Below are positions 1-6,150 of a stretch of 6,534 nt of DNA, in pieces. The notes below the pieces were generated by a model. The model was not told the DNA's origin. It made no database searches and worked only from the letters and a program-made list of their open reading frames with translations. The first letter of the stretch is position 1, and the number at the start of each line of letters is the position of its first letter. The stretch covers positions 1 through 6,534 of the forward strand of contig JACMIU010000095.1 in the NCBI GenBank assembly GCA_014380985.1, in the 5' to 3' direction. Made by a program: the position numbers and the translations under genes. The DNA is from Armatimonadota bacterium (GTDB lineage Bacteria > Armatimonadota > Armatimonadia > Armatimonadales > Armatimonadaceae).

Positions 1-251
1 GGCGTGACATTCTTCGTCGCGCCATTTTTGTCCACGATAATATCGGCAAGGTCTAAAATCGTCGCCTTCGCCGCGTTCGGAAACTGCGCGGCGGTGGGCG
101 CGTCTTGCGCCAGTTTCTTCGCCTCTTCCGGCGAGCCGGGAACGTCTGCGGGCGCGGGCTTCACGGCGGCTGTGGGCGGCGCGGCGTGAACATAGGCGGG
201 CGCGAACGGCAACAAACAAGCGGCGGCAAGCGCGGAAAAAGCAAGTTTCAT
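1..251 (-). CDS. Exported protein, DUF3857/transglutaminase-like N-terminus (partial)
   Basis: Only the first 83 codons are present; the gene runs off the left edge. The ATG (249-251) opens a Sec signal peptide: a basic MK start, a hydrophobic stretch at residues 3-19, and a plausible signal peptidase I site after V-H-A (residue 23). An Ala/Pro-rich linker follows to about residue 40. From about residue 56, FPNAAKATILDLADIIVDKN followed by a G-A-T-K motif resembles the first beta-strands of DUF3857, a periplasmic/extracellular domain usually followed by a transglutaminase-like domain. That domain call is pattern recognition on about 30 residues; the rest would decide it. The cysteine at residue 12 is not in a good lipobox, so a lipoprotein is unlikely. 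Only a weak AAGAG lies just before the start. It begins 39 nt after the end of the upstream same-strand NTPase-WD40 gene and may share its transcript. Confidence 0.6.
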   Translation of the reverse strand, partial: MKLAFSALAAACLLPFAPAYVHAAPPTAAVKPAPADVPGSPEEAKKLAQDAPTAAQFPNAAKATILDLADIIVDKNGATKNVT

Positions 252-290
252 GCTCTTGAATACGCACCGACGCAAAGCGGCGTTCCCCTA

Positions 291-728
291 TCAGTCACCC
301 GATTTGTACTCCCGCACTTCGCCGGAGCGACTGCCTGCCAAAATCGTTTTGCCATCGGCAGAAAACCTCGCCGCTAATAACCCGCCGCCTGTTAAATACG
401 GCAGATGAAGCAGTTCCTTGCCGGTGTCCGCACTCCAAACGCGCAAATCGTCGGGAAACCCCGTGGTAACAATGCGTTTGCCATCCGGCGAAAAGGCGAT
501 GGAAGTGATAACTCGGCGGGAGCCGATCAGCCAGAAAATCACCTTTTGGCTATTCAAATCACGAAGCGTAGCGGTTTTATTGCCGTAGGCAACAACCATT
601 TGTTTACCATTGGGTGAAAAGCAAACAGTTCTTGTGTAGTGGGGTTCGTCAAAAACCTTGATCTCTTTGCCGGTTTTTGTGTTATATAAATACGTGAAAA
701 AGTTATAAGCGGTTGTGGCTACGATTTC
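291..728 (-). pseudogene. Cut-off C-terminal WD40 blades of the NTPase gene
   Basis: This stretch is in the same frame as the NTPase-WD40 gene and follows its TGA directly. It stays open for 145 codons to a tandem TGA-TAG stop (288-293). It encodes the rest of the interrupted blade (EIVATTAYN...) and three further WD40 repeats. Their turn motifs are CFSPNGKQ, AFSPDGKR and RFSADGKT, and they keep features such as LRVWSADTGKE. With it the protein has about 13 visible blades, near the 14 expected for two seven-bladed propellers; without it the second propeller is incomplete. An internal ATG at 597-599 could start a 102-residue piece, but no Shine-Dalgarno precedes it and half a propeller is unlikely to fold alone. 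The stretch is either a dead 3' end after a recent nonsense mutation or part of an intact gene carrying a sequence error. Confidence 0.8.
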
Positions 729-731
729 TCA
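729..731 (-). other. In-frame TGA replacing a conserved WD40 glycine
   Basis: The reading frame runs ...GAALSPN-TGA-EIVATTAY. In the other blades this place is Gly in SPDGK, SPNGK or SADGK. A GGA glycine codon becomes TGA by one change (C to A at plus-strand position 731). The frame is kept on both sides, so this is a substitution and not an indel. Confidence 0.85.
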
Positions 732-3356
732 ATTGGGCGACAACGCCGCACCGCTCAGCGGTAGGATATTTTTGGGGACGATTTGTCGCGTTTGTGCCCC
801 ATCTGCGTCGAGTATGCGGGCTATACCATCGAAGCCACCGACAACGATCTGTTTTTCGTCGCTTGACAGGGATAACGAACGAATCTGACTTTCCTGACGG
901 AATATTTCCTTTCGTTTTCCACTCGATAAGTCCTGTAGCCCTACACTTCTCTTGTTGGCAAATAGTGCTGTATTGCCGTCACGCATTAACGCCGTAGCGG
1001 TCGAACTGTTGTTTTTCAAACCGGGAAAAACAATATCTTCCTTTTTGCCGAGGCTCCAAACGTTTACCTTGCCGTGTCCCGCGGACGCGATCTGTCTGCC
1101 GTCCATCGAGAACGCCAAGCCGGTGACAACGCTATCGTGTCCGCGTAGCACGTCCGATATGCTCCCTGTATTTGCGTCGTATATCGTTATCAAGCCACTT
1201 TGCGCCCCGGTTGCGATATATTTGCCATCGGGGGAGTAGGCAACGCTGAAAACAGTGTCGGAACCTATTATTTTCCGGCTGATTGTGCCGGTTTCCGTGT
1301 CCCAAACCGCGGTATGGGCTTGCCGATGCGTTGCAACAGGGTTCTCAAACATATCGTGGGATGCGAGCGGAGCAACCAGAAACTTGCCATCGGGCGAAAA
1401 AGTCATATCAAGACCTGCCATTTGTCGCTCCTGACCCCACAACACTTTGCCGCTACGGCTGTCGCGCAGTTGCACCTCGCCGTATGCGCTTATCGTGGCA
1501 ATATACTTTCCATTAGGCGCAAAGGGGGCTTTCGCCAGCGCACGCGAATGTAGCGGAAGTACCTTCTCCGTCTTGCCGGAAGGAAACGCGGCGATTTTCA
1601 CCCCGCCGTCGCCGTCGGTTAAAGCAATATGTTTCCCGTCCGGCGAAAAGTTCACCACATAAATCGGCTTTTTTTCGGCGAGAGTACGCAGTAGTTTGCC
1701 GGTCGCCGCGTCCCAAACGAAGACGCCGCCCTTATTGCCGCCGCAAGTAACAACAGAGCGACTGTCCGGCGAAAACGCGGCTCCATAAATTACGATGCCG
1801 ACGCCTTGCAGAAGACGTTCGCGTTTCAATGTTCGCGCATTCCAGAGAATGCCCGACGCTTCGGTGCTACGAACATCGTTTGTGAACAGATAGCGACCGT
1901 CGGGCGAATAAACAAAGGGCCCACCGGAACCTGCGAGGGCTTCTACTTCGCGGTGACACTGCCGGTTCCAGTAGTCCCATTCAAAGCCGCGCCCCCGGTA
2001 GTTTTTTGTTTCTTCGAGCAGTTGCAGAACATGATTTATATTGCCCGTGTCCCATTCGCGCCCTATCAAGTTGATGTTTGCCGTGTAGGAAGCACGCTCC
2101 GCCACGTTGGTTTGTGTCCGTGCTTTGTTCCTGCTTTGCTCTGCCCGACTGGCGTTCCGACGTGCCACAAGGGCGTTGCGCTCAGCAAGCAGATATAGCG
2201 AACTCATTGCCGTCAACACCACTGCCGCGACTGTGCTGGCAAGCACCAAGCCGCGTCGGAACGCCCCGCGTTGGCGGCGCAGTTCCGCGTCCGGTAGGTG
2301 CGCTTCCGCCCACACTGCATCGAAAACTTTGCGATAAATATTGTTGCGAACCGTTAAAAAACCGTTCTGCGATTTGACCGCACCGGACAGTTTCAACACG
2401 TCGCACAAGGGATTGGTGTCGTCGTCGGGAACGCGCTTGTTCTGCCAGATACGTCGGTACAAGGACAGGAGCGCGAACTTATCGCAGTCGGCTAACAGGA
2501 GCCGGTTTGAGGCGAGTTTCAGGTTGTCGTCGGTGTCTCGCGCCGACGCGGACAAAAACCGGTCGGCAACGAGCGTATCTACCGGCGTTTGCGGCGCGGC
2601 GGTCAACGCTTGGCACAGGCTTTGGGTCAGATACGGATGCCCGCCCGTCCAGAACAAAATGCCCTCCAACGACTTCGCGCCGCCCGGCAAATGGGCGGCA
2701 AGCGGCATGGCTTCAGCGGGCGTAAAATCACCCAGTTCGATGCGTTTTCCGATATTAAACGGCGTGACGCGGGGGTCTTTGATTAAGTCGGTTGGGGTCG
2801 CGGTTCCGAGCAGGCAGAACGTAACGCGAGGGACGCCCTGACCGGTCATTTGTTGGTCGAGATAGAACGCCCGAATCCCGGCGAAAAACTCGTCGGTCGC
2901 AAACGTCGTGATGCTTCGCACGGCGTCAATCTCGTCTACCGCAATCACCAGTGGTTTGTCGCCGAGTGCGGGCAGAACCGTTTGTTTCAGCGCGGCGAAG
3001 AAGCGGCGCAATACTCCCATGTTCTCGTTATCGTCCCAAAAATCGTCGGCGGCGTCCTCTATTCCAAGTTGCACCGCAATCAGATTCAGCAAGCCGTAGT
3101 ACCACTGCGAGGCGGTCAAGTTCTGCCCGATAGCGGTCAGGTCGAGCAGAACGACCGCTACACCGTCCGTGCGAAGGCGCTGCGCGACGCGGTTGATCAG
3201 TGATGACTTGCCCATCTGACGCGCATTGAGCAGGTAGCACAGTTCGCCGCACCGGAGCGTTTCATACAGCGCGACGTCGGCGTCGCGCTCCAAGTACGAT
3301 GCGGAACCCAGCGGCAATGTGCCACCGGCGACATAAAAGCGGTTTGTAGCGGGCAT
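729..3356 (-). CDS. STAND-type AAA-like NTPase fused to WD40 repeats, ended early by an in-frame TGA
   Basis: The product is 875 residues to the TGA, or 1021 if read through to 291. Residues 7-27 (FYVAGGTLPLGSASYLERDA...) and the P-loop NARQMGKSS (44-52, Lys50) are typical of the AAA-like family Pfam calls AAA_35. Walker B is VIAVDEIDA with D141/E142, followed by LLGTATP (182-188) and TGGHPYLTQ (237-245). A hydrophobic helix at 370-391 follows a basic stretch and precedes a basic, probably helical linker (392-420). The motif RGRGFEWDYW (454-463) is common just before WD40 arrays in such proteins. About nine complete WD40 repeats follow, with SPDG-type turns. The family is thought to act as a nucleotide-dependent sensor or signalling ATPase; ligand and effector are unknown. 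I chose the second of two adjacent ATGs because AGGAG lies 6 nt before it; the first, at 3359, has only 3 nt. The gene stops inside the tenth blade. Confidence 0.85.
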   Translation of the reverse strand: MPATNRFYVAGGTLPLGSASYLERDADVALYETLRCGELCYLLNARQMGKSSLINRVAQRLRTDGVAVVLLDLTAIGQNLTASQWYYGLLNLIAVQLGIEDAADDFWDDNENMGVLRRFFAALKQTVLPALGDKPLVIAVDEIDAVRSITTFATDEFFAGIRAFYLDQQMTGQGVPRVTFCLLGTATPTDLIKDPRVTPFNIGKRIELGDFTPAEAMPLAAHLPGGAKSLEGILFWTGGHPYLTQSLCQALTAAPQTPVDTLVADRFLSASARDTDDNLKLASNRLLLADCDKFALLSLYRRIWQNKRVPDDDTNPLCDVLKLSGAVKSQNGFLTVRNNIYRKVFDAVWAEAHLPDAELRRQRGAFRRGLVLASTVAAVVLTAMSSLYLLAERNALVARRNASRAEQSRNKARTQTNVAERASYTANINLIGREWDTGNINHVLQLLEETKNYRGRGFEWDYWNRQCHREVEALAGSGGPFVYSPDGRYLFTNDVRSTEASGILWNARTLKRERLLQGVGIVIYGAAFSPDSRSVVTCGGNKGGVFVWDAATGKLLRTLAEKKPIYVVNFSPDGKHIALTDGDGGVKIAAFPSGKTEKVLPLHSRALAKAPFAPNGKYIATISAYGEVQLRDSRSGKVLWGQERQMAGLDMTFSPDGKFLVAPLASHDMFENPVATHRQAHTAVWDTETGTISRKIIGSDTVFSVAYSPDGKYIATGAQSGLITIYDANTGSISDVLRGHDSVVTGLAFSMDGRQIASAGHGKVNVWSLGKKEDIVFPGLKNNSSTATALMRDGNTALFANKRSVGLQDLSSGKRKEIFRQESQIRSLSLSSDEKQIVVGGFDGIARILDADGAQTRQIVPKNILPLSGAALSPN

Positions 3357-3362
3357 CATATT

Positions 3363-3367
3363 CTCCT
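3363..3367 (-). promoter_or_regulatory. Ribosome binding site AGGAG of the NTPase-WD40 gene
   Basis: The minus strand reads TTAGGAGAATATGATG. AGGAG is 6 nt from the second ATG and 3 nt from the first, which favours the second start (3354-3356). Confidence 0.65.
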
Positions 3368-3368
3368 A

Positions 3369-3374
3369 ATTATA
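3369..3374 (-). promoter_or_regulatory. Candidate -10 box TATAAT for the NTPase-WD40 gene
   Basis: A perfect TATAAT lies on the minus strand immediately upstream of the AGGAG. I see no good -35 at 16-18 nt; the best-looking TTGAAA is about 25 nt away. Transcription from it would start near 3362, within a few bases of the start codon, which clashes with use of the AGGAG. It may be a chance AT-rich match, or the promoter of a near-leaderless message. Confidence 0.3.
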
Positions 3375-3481
3375 CCGACATTGCTACCAGACTAACCGGT
3401 TTCAATCTGTGACTTTTGCCACACGCAGACGCGGTAATCTTTTACCAAAAAGAACGTAAATCTAGGTACACTGTTTGCGCA

Positions 3482-4525
3482 ATGTATGTTGACGAACGAT
3501 TCCCCCTGAAAATTATCGCGTTTTTCGCGTGGCGCAACTTGGTGCAGGTGACGGCAATCAGTGCCGCCGTCTACATCGGCTACGAAACGCTCGGCTACAA
3601 GTTCCTATCCGTACCATTCGTGCCGGTGGCAACCATCGGTACGGCGGTCGCGTTTTACGTCGGCTTCAAAAACAACTCGTCGTATGAGCGGCTATGGGAA
3701 GCGCGGCGTATTTGGGGCGCGATTCTGAACGCGAGTAGGGCGTTCGCCGCCGCGTTATCGGGAATCGCCGCCGGTCACGATTCGTTCGTGCGCGAACTTA
3801 CGTACCGACAAATCGCGTGGGCGAACGCGCTACGTTTGCAACTGCGCCGCCAACCGATTTGGCACCGGGCGGGGAACAGCAAAAGCCGTTTGCCGCTCGA
3901 ATACATGGCGCAGGTGGAGGGAAGCGACGAGCATATCGGCGACGCGGCAAAGCGCGAGGCGGCGTTCGACCGGGAAATGCGACAGGTTTTGACACAGTTT
4001 GTGCCGCCGGAGGAGTGCGAAACGCTCGTGCCGCTGATTGCTGCGAAGGGAAATATCGCCAACCGTTTGCTGTTGCTCCAATCCGAACGACTCGCCGAGG
4101 GCAAACAGGCGGGGATTCTGGACGGCTTTGAACACGTCGCCCTGCTAAACTTCGTCACCGAATGTTTCACACAGCAAGGTGCGAGCGAACGCATCAAGAC
4201 GTTTCCGTTCCCGCGCCAGTACGCCTACTTTAGCGGCGTCTTTGTCAAAATCTTTATTTTTCTGCTCCCGTTCGGTCTGGTTGGCGAAATGGCTAAGTTA
4301 GCCCCCGGCGCGACATGGCTGATAATTCCCTTTTCGTCCTTGATTGCGTGGGTTTTCTACACGATGGAGCAGGTCGGCGACTCTTCGGAAGACCCGTTCG
4401 AGAATGCGATTAACGATGTGCCGCTGACCACGATTTGCCGCACGATTGAAGTTGACCTGCGCGATATGCTCTCGGAGACGAACCTGCCGCCGCGTCTGCA
4501 ACCGAAGGATGGCTTTTTGCTGTAG
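3482..4525 (+). CDS. Bestrophin-family ion channel
   Basis: This is a 347-residue bestrophin-like (UPF0187) membrane protein, slightly longer than typical bacterial homologues of about 300. Bestrophins form pentameric channels in the membrane: chloride channels in animals, and a sodium-conducting channel in the Klebsiella homologue. Family signatures are FKNNSSYERLWEARRIWGAI (62-81), ERIKTFPFPRQYAYF (236-250) and GDSSEDPFENAINDVPLTTI (299-318), followed by a CRTIEVDLRD-type segment. Hydrophobic segments near 12-35, 45-62, 248-272 and 277-295 fit four membrane helices, with a soluble helical middle. The acidic SSEDPFE part corresponds to the Ca-clasp region of animal bestrophins, but calcium gating cannot be inferred. 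I chose the ATG at 3482 because MYVDERFPLKII resembles family N-termini; a TTG at 3416 would add 22 non-family residues. No clear Shine-Dalgarno precedes the ATG. The gene converges on glutamate dehydrogenase with a strong hairpin between. The physiological ion is not determinable here. Confidence 0.93.
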   Translation: MYVDERFPLKIIAFFAWRNLVQVTAISAAVYIGYETLGYKFLSVPFVPVATIGTAVAFYVGFKNNSSYERLWEARRIWGAILNASRAFAAALSGIAAGHDSFVRELTYRQIAWANALRLQLRRQPIWHRAGNSKSRLPLEYMAQVEGSDEHIGDAAKREAAFDREMRQVLTQFVPPEECETLVPLIAAKGNIANRLLLLQSERLAEGKQAGILDGFEHVALLNFVTECFTQQGASERIKTFPFPRQYAYFSGVFVKIFIFLLPFGLVGEMAKLAPGATWLIIPFSSLIAWVFYTMEQVGDSSEDPFENAINDVPLTTICRTIEVDLRDMLSETNLPPRLQPKDGFLL

Positions 4526-4540
4526 AAAACTATGTTTTCT
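4524..4540. repeat. Small inverted repeat at the bestrophin stop codon
   Basis: AGAAAAC and GTTTTCT form a perfect 7-bp inverted repeat around the 3-nt centre TAT. The left arm begins inside the TAG stop codon and the right arm abuts the larger palindrome at 4541. It could be a weak transcript-end hairpin or part of the neighbouring repeat element. Confidence 0.5.
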
Positions 4541-4595
4541 GAACCGCCAAGACGCCAAGAAGCAGCGATGCACATTCTTGGCGTCTTGGCGGTTC
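4541..4595. repeat. Perfect 21-bp inverted repeat, REP-like palindrome between convergent genes
   Basis: The left arm (4541-4561) and right arm (4575-4595) are perfect reverse complements around a 13-nt loop (4562-4574); the flanking T4540/A4596 adds one more pair. Each arm contains two tandem copies of an 8-mer: CGCCAAGA at 4545-4552 and 4553-4560, and TCTTGGCG at 4576-4583 and 4584-4591. It separates the bestrophin stop from the glutamate dehydrogenase stop, so as RNA it would form a very stable hairpin at the 3' end of either transcript. Neither side has a U-tract, so it is not a textbook intrinsic terminator, though it could protect 3' ends or assist termination. Either strand translates as NRQDAK...FLASWRF, a phrase I recall from spurious 'hypothetical proteins' in many environmental genomes. 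This suggests a dispersed extragenic palindrome and not a gene. Confidence 0.9.
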
Positions 4596-4604
4596 AAAAT
4601 TAGT

Positions 4605-5867
4605 TCACGGGTAAATGCCGCGTACCGCGATTGCCTCGGCGACGCGTCCTACCCCGACGATATACGCGGCGGTTCGCAGGTCGGTCTGGTGGCGTTCGGA
4701 CGCGGCGCGAACCTGCCCCCAAGCGCGAACCAGAATCTGTTCCAGTTTCGCGTTGACCTCGGATTCCGACCAGAAGAACGACTGCAAGCCCTGTACCCAC
4801 TCAAAGTACGACACGGTGACGCCGCCCGCGTTCGCCAGTACATCGGGGACGACCACCACGCCGTTCGCGTTCAGAATCTCGTCTGCCTGCGACGTGATGG
4901 GTCCGTTCGCGCCCTCGACAATGTAGCGGGCGCGAACCTGTGCCGCGTTTGCCACCGTGATTTGATTCTGCAACGCGGCGGGAACCAGCACGTCTACCGG
5001 AAGCAGGAGCAGGTCGGCGGGGGAAATCGGCTCGGAATCTGTGAAACCGACCACCGAACCGGTGTTTCGCGCATGGCTTTGCACGGCGATAATATCCAAG
5101 CCCTTCGCGTTATAAATCGCGCCGCGCACGTCCGACACCGCAACGACTTTCGCGCCGGTGCGAAAGAACCCGCCCGCCGCAATCGCGCCGACATTGCCAA
5201 AGCCCTGCACCGCCACGGTGGAGTTAGGCAACTGCTCGCCGCGAGACAGGAGCAGTTCGCGGGTAATGGTGACGACGCCGCGCCCGGTCGCTTCAATGCG
5301 CCCCTCGGAACCACCCACGGAAAGGGGCTTGCCCGTGACTACTGCCGGAACCGTTTGCCCCACTTCTTGCGAGTAGGTGTCCATGATCCAAGCCATGATT
5401 TGCCCGTTGGTATTCACATCGGGCGCGGGAATATCCTTGTCGGGTCCGAGCATAATCGAGATTTCCGACGTGTACCGGCGCGTCAGGCGTTCGAGTTCGC
5501 CCGCCGAAAAGGTAGCCGGATCGCACTCGACGCCGCCCTTCGCGCCGCCAAACGGGATATTGACCACGGCGCATTTCACCGTCATCCAGAACGCGAGAGC
5601 GCGAACCTCGTCCAAATCGGTGTGCGGATGGTAGCGGATGCCGCCTTTCGCGGGCCCCCGCGTGACGTTGTGATGGACGCGGTAGCCGTTGAAAATCTTC
5701 ACCGAACCGTCGTCCATTTTCACCGGAAAGTGCACGGCGAGTTCACGCTTGCACTGCCGCAGTTGGGCGAGGGTTCCGGGGGGCAGGGCGATTTTTTGCG
5801 CCACGGCATCGAGGCGGGTACGGGCATCATCAAACGCGGATGGGGAGGGGGATGTCGAATCATTCAT
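4605..5867 (-). CDS. gdhA: Glutamate dehydrogenase (Glu/Leu/Phe/Val dehydrogenase family)
   Basis: This complete 420-residue enzyme interconverts glutamate with 2-oxoglutarate plus ammonia in the cytoplasm, linking nitrogen and carbon metabolism. The N-terminal substrate domain holds GPAKGGIRYHP (71-81, Lys74), MTVKCAVVNIPFGGAKGGV (95-113, Lys98 and Lys110) and DIPAPDV (145-151, Asp150). By spacing these match the three substrate/catalytic lysines and the catalytic aspartate of the Clostridium symbiosum enzyme. The Rossmann domain starts with VAVQGFGNVG (218-227) and has AVSDVRG (243-249) after the second strand. EGANGPIT (318-325) and DVLANAGGV (342-350) are further hallmarks, and the C-terminus RGIYP is a normal family end. 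Length matches the roughly 420-residue hexameric class. Cofactor preference (NAD or NADP) cannot be settled by eye. No Shine-Dalgarno is obvious before the ATG. A related amino-acid dehydrogenase is the only alternative. The symbol is by family; orthologues are also named gudB or rocG. Confidence 0.95.
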   Translation of the reverse strand: MNDSTSPSPSAFDDARTRLDAVAQKIALPPGTLAQLRQCKRELAVHFPVKMDDGSVKIFNGYRVHHNVTRGPAKGGIRYHPHTDLDEVRALAFWMTVKCAVVNIPFGGAKGGVECDPATFSAGELERLTRRYTSEISIMLGPDKDIPAPDVNTNGQIMAWIMDTYSQEVGQTVPAVVTGKPLSVGGSEGRIEATGRGVVTITRELLLSRGEQLPNSTVAVQGFGNVGAIAAGGFFRTGAKVVAVSDVRGAIYNAKGLDIIAVQSHARNTGSVVGFTDSEPISPADLLLLPVDVLVPAALQNQITVANAAQVRARYIVEGANGPITSQADEILNANGVVVVPDVLANAGGVTVSYFEWVQGLQSFFWSESEVNAKLEQILVRAWGQVRAASERHQTDLRTAAYIVGVGRVAEAIAVRGIYP

Positions 5868-5949
5868 AGGCGGTTGATTCGCCGTGTTGAGCGGGGTTTC
5901 CTGCCCCGTAACGGTTATTTAAGCGTCCGGTAGGGTGCGGCGGGCGAGT
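5868..5949. promoter_or_regulatory. Leader/upstream region of glutamate dehydrogenase
   Basis: The only structure I see is a small hairpin, CGGGG (5892-5896) with CCCCG (5904-5908) around a 7-nt loop, about 25 nt before the start in the expected 5' leader. An AT-rich TTAAATAA on the minus strand (about 5914-5921) could belong to a promoter, but I cannot find a convincing -35. No riboswitch is recognisable. Confidence 0.25.
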
Positions 5950-6150
5950 TTAGAAACAGTGTTGGTACAATTGTCCCAACAGTGTCGAGACAATCTGCTT
6001 GCCGTATTCGGCGCGGGCGTCTTTGAGAATCTCGGTGCGAACGCGCTTGCCGATGCGCCAGTAGAGCATCGTTAGTTCGGTGTTCGCGGTCGCCGCGACC
6101 CGTTCGCGGGCGGAGGAGACCAGTTCGCGCAGATCAAGGAGTATGGAGAG
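5950..6150 (-). pseudogene. Truncated DUF1016 (YhcG-type) N-terminal domain remnant
   Basis: Read on the minus strand, 6135 down to 5953 gives DLRELVSSARERVAATANTE followed by LTMLYWRIGKRVRTEILKDA, then RAEYGKQIVSTLLGQL and a stop (5950-5952). The pattern of a helix, 'N-x-E-L-x-x-L-Y-W-x-I-G-x-x-I', then 'A-E-Y-G-x-x-I-V-x-x-L' is the N-terminal part of DUF1016 proteins. These are about 350 residues long and carry a C-terminal PD-(D/E)XK nuclease domain. About 60 residues survive. No ATG or GTG lies in frame upstream before a stop at 6217-6219. Homology breaks after GQL and the stop follows five residues later. Both ends are therefore lost and no nuclease domain is present, so I call it a pseudogene. 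It lies upstream of glutamate dehydrogenase on the same strand and overlaps the antitoxin-like remnant on the other strand near 6140. Confidence 0.65.
5955..5985. repeat. Imperfect palindrome with 8-bp direct repeats
   Basis: GTTGGTACAATTGTCCCAAC (5961-5980) is a 20-bp palindrome with nine of ten pairs matching and the perfect core ACAATTGT. It is overlapped by two copies of AACAGTGT at 5955-5962 and 5978-5985. It sits where similarity to DUF1016 ends, so it may mark a deletion or insertion scar; it could also be an operator-like site for the downstream minus-strand gene. A chance origin is possible. Confidence 0.4.

Larger units (their letters stand above)
3360..3481. promoter_or_regulatory. 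Divergent intergenic region between NTPase-WD40 and bestrophin genes
   Basis: These 122 bp separate two divergently transcribed genes and must hold both promoters. On the minus side are the TATAAT and AGGAG listed separately. On the plus side TACACT at 3467-3472 could be a -10 box ten bases before the bestrophin ATG, with TTTACC at 3441-3446 as a poorly spaced (20 nt) -35. No operator-like palindrome stands out. Confidence 0.4.

Noticed and set aside
291..599. A separate 102-residue WD40 gene starting at the internal ATG (597-599)
   Set aside because: It is in frame with the large gene, lacks a Shine-Dalgarno, and would be under three blades. It is better read as the cut-off end of the interrupted gene.
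729..731. TGA read as glycine (genetic code 25) or as a recoded sense codon
   Set aside because: Glutamate dehydrogenase ends with TGA exactly at its family C-terminus, and the WD40 end and the 6296 gene also end with TGA. GC content and gene content do not suit the reduced lineages that use code 25. Only one such codon is seen.
340..1920. Recurring short plus-strand motif like GCCATCGGGCGAAAA at irregular intervals of roughly 100-130 bp
   Set aside because: It is the complement of the codons for the WD40 turn (F-S-P-D-G-K) and reflects protein repeats, not a CRISPR array or DNA repeat family.
3416..3481. N-terminal extension of the bestrophin gene from a TTG
   Set aside because: The 22 added residues are hydrophilic, unlike family N-termini, and overlap the likely promoter region. 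The ATG at 3482 gives a normal start.
4541..4600. Rho-independent terminator call for the large hairpin
   Set aside because: The stem is strong but no run of U follows on either strand (CAAAATTAG on plus, AGAAAACATAG on minus), so it is listed as a repeat with possible 3'-end function.
4446..5933. A 495-codon plus-strand open frame antisense to glutamate dehydrogenase
   Set aside because: It begins inside the bestrophin gene in another frame, crosses the palindrome, and shows Arg/His/Gly-rich shadow composition with no domain. Glutamate dehydrogenase on the other strand is beyond doubt.
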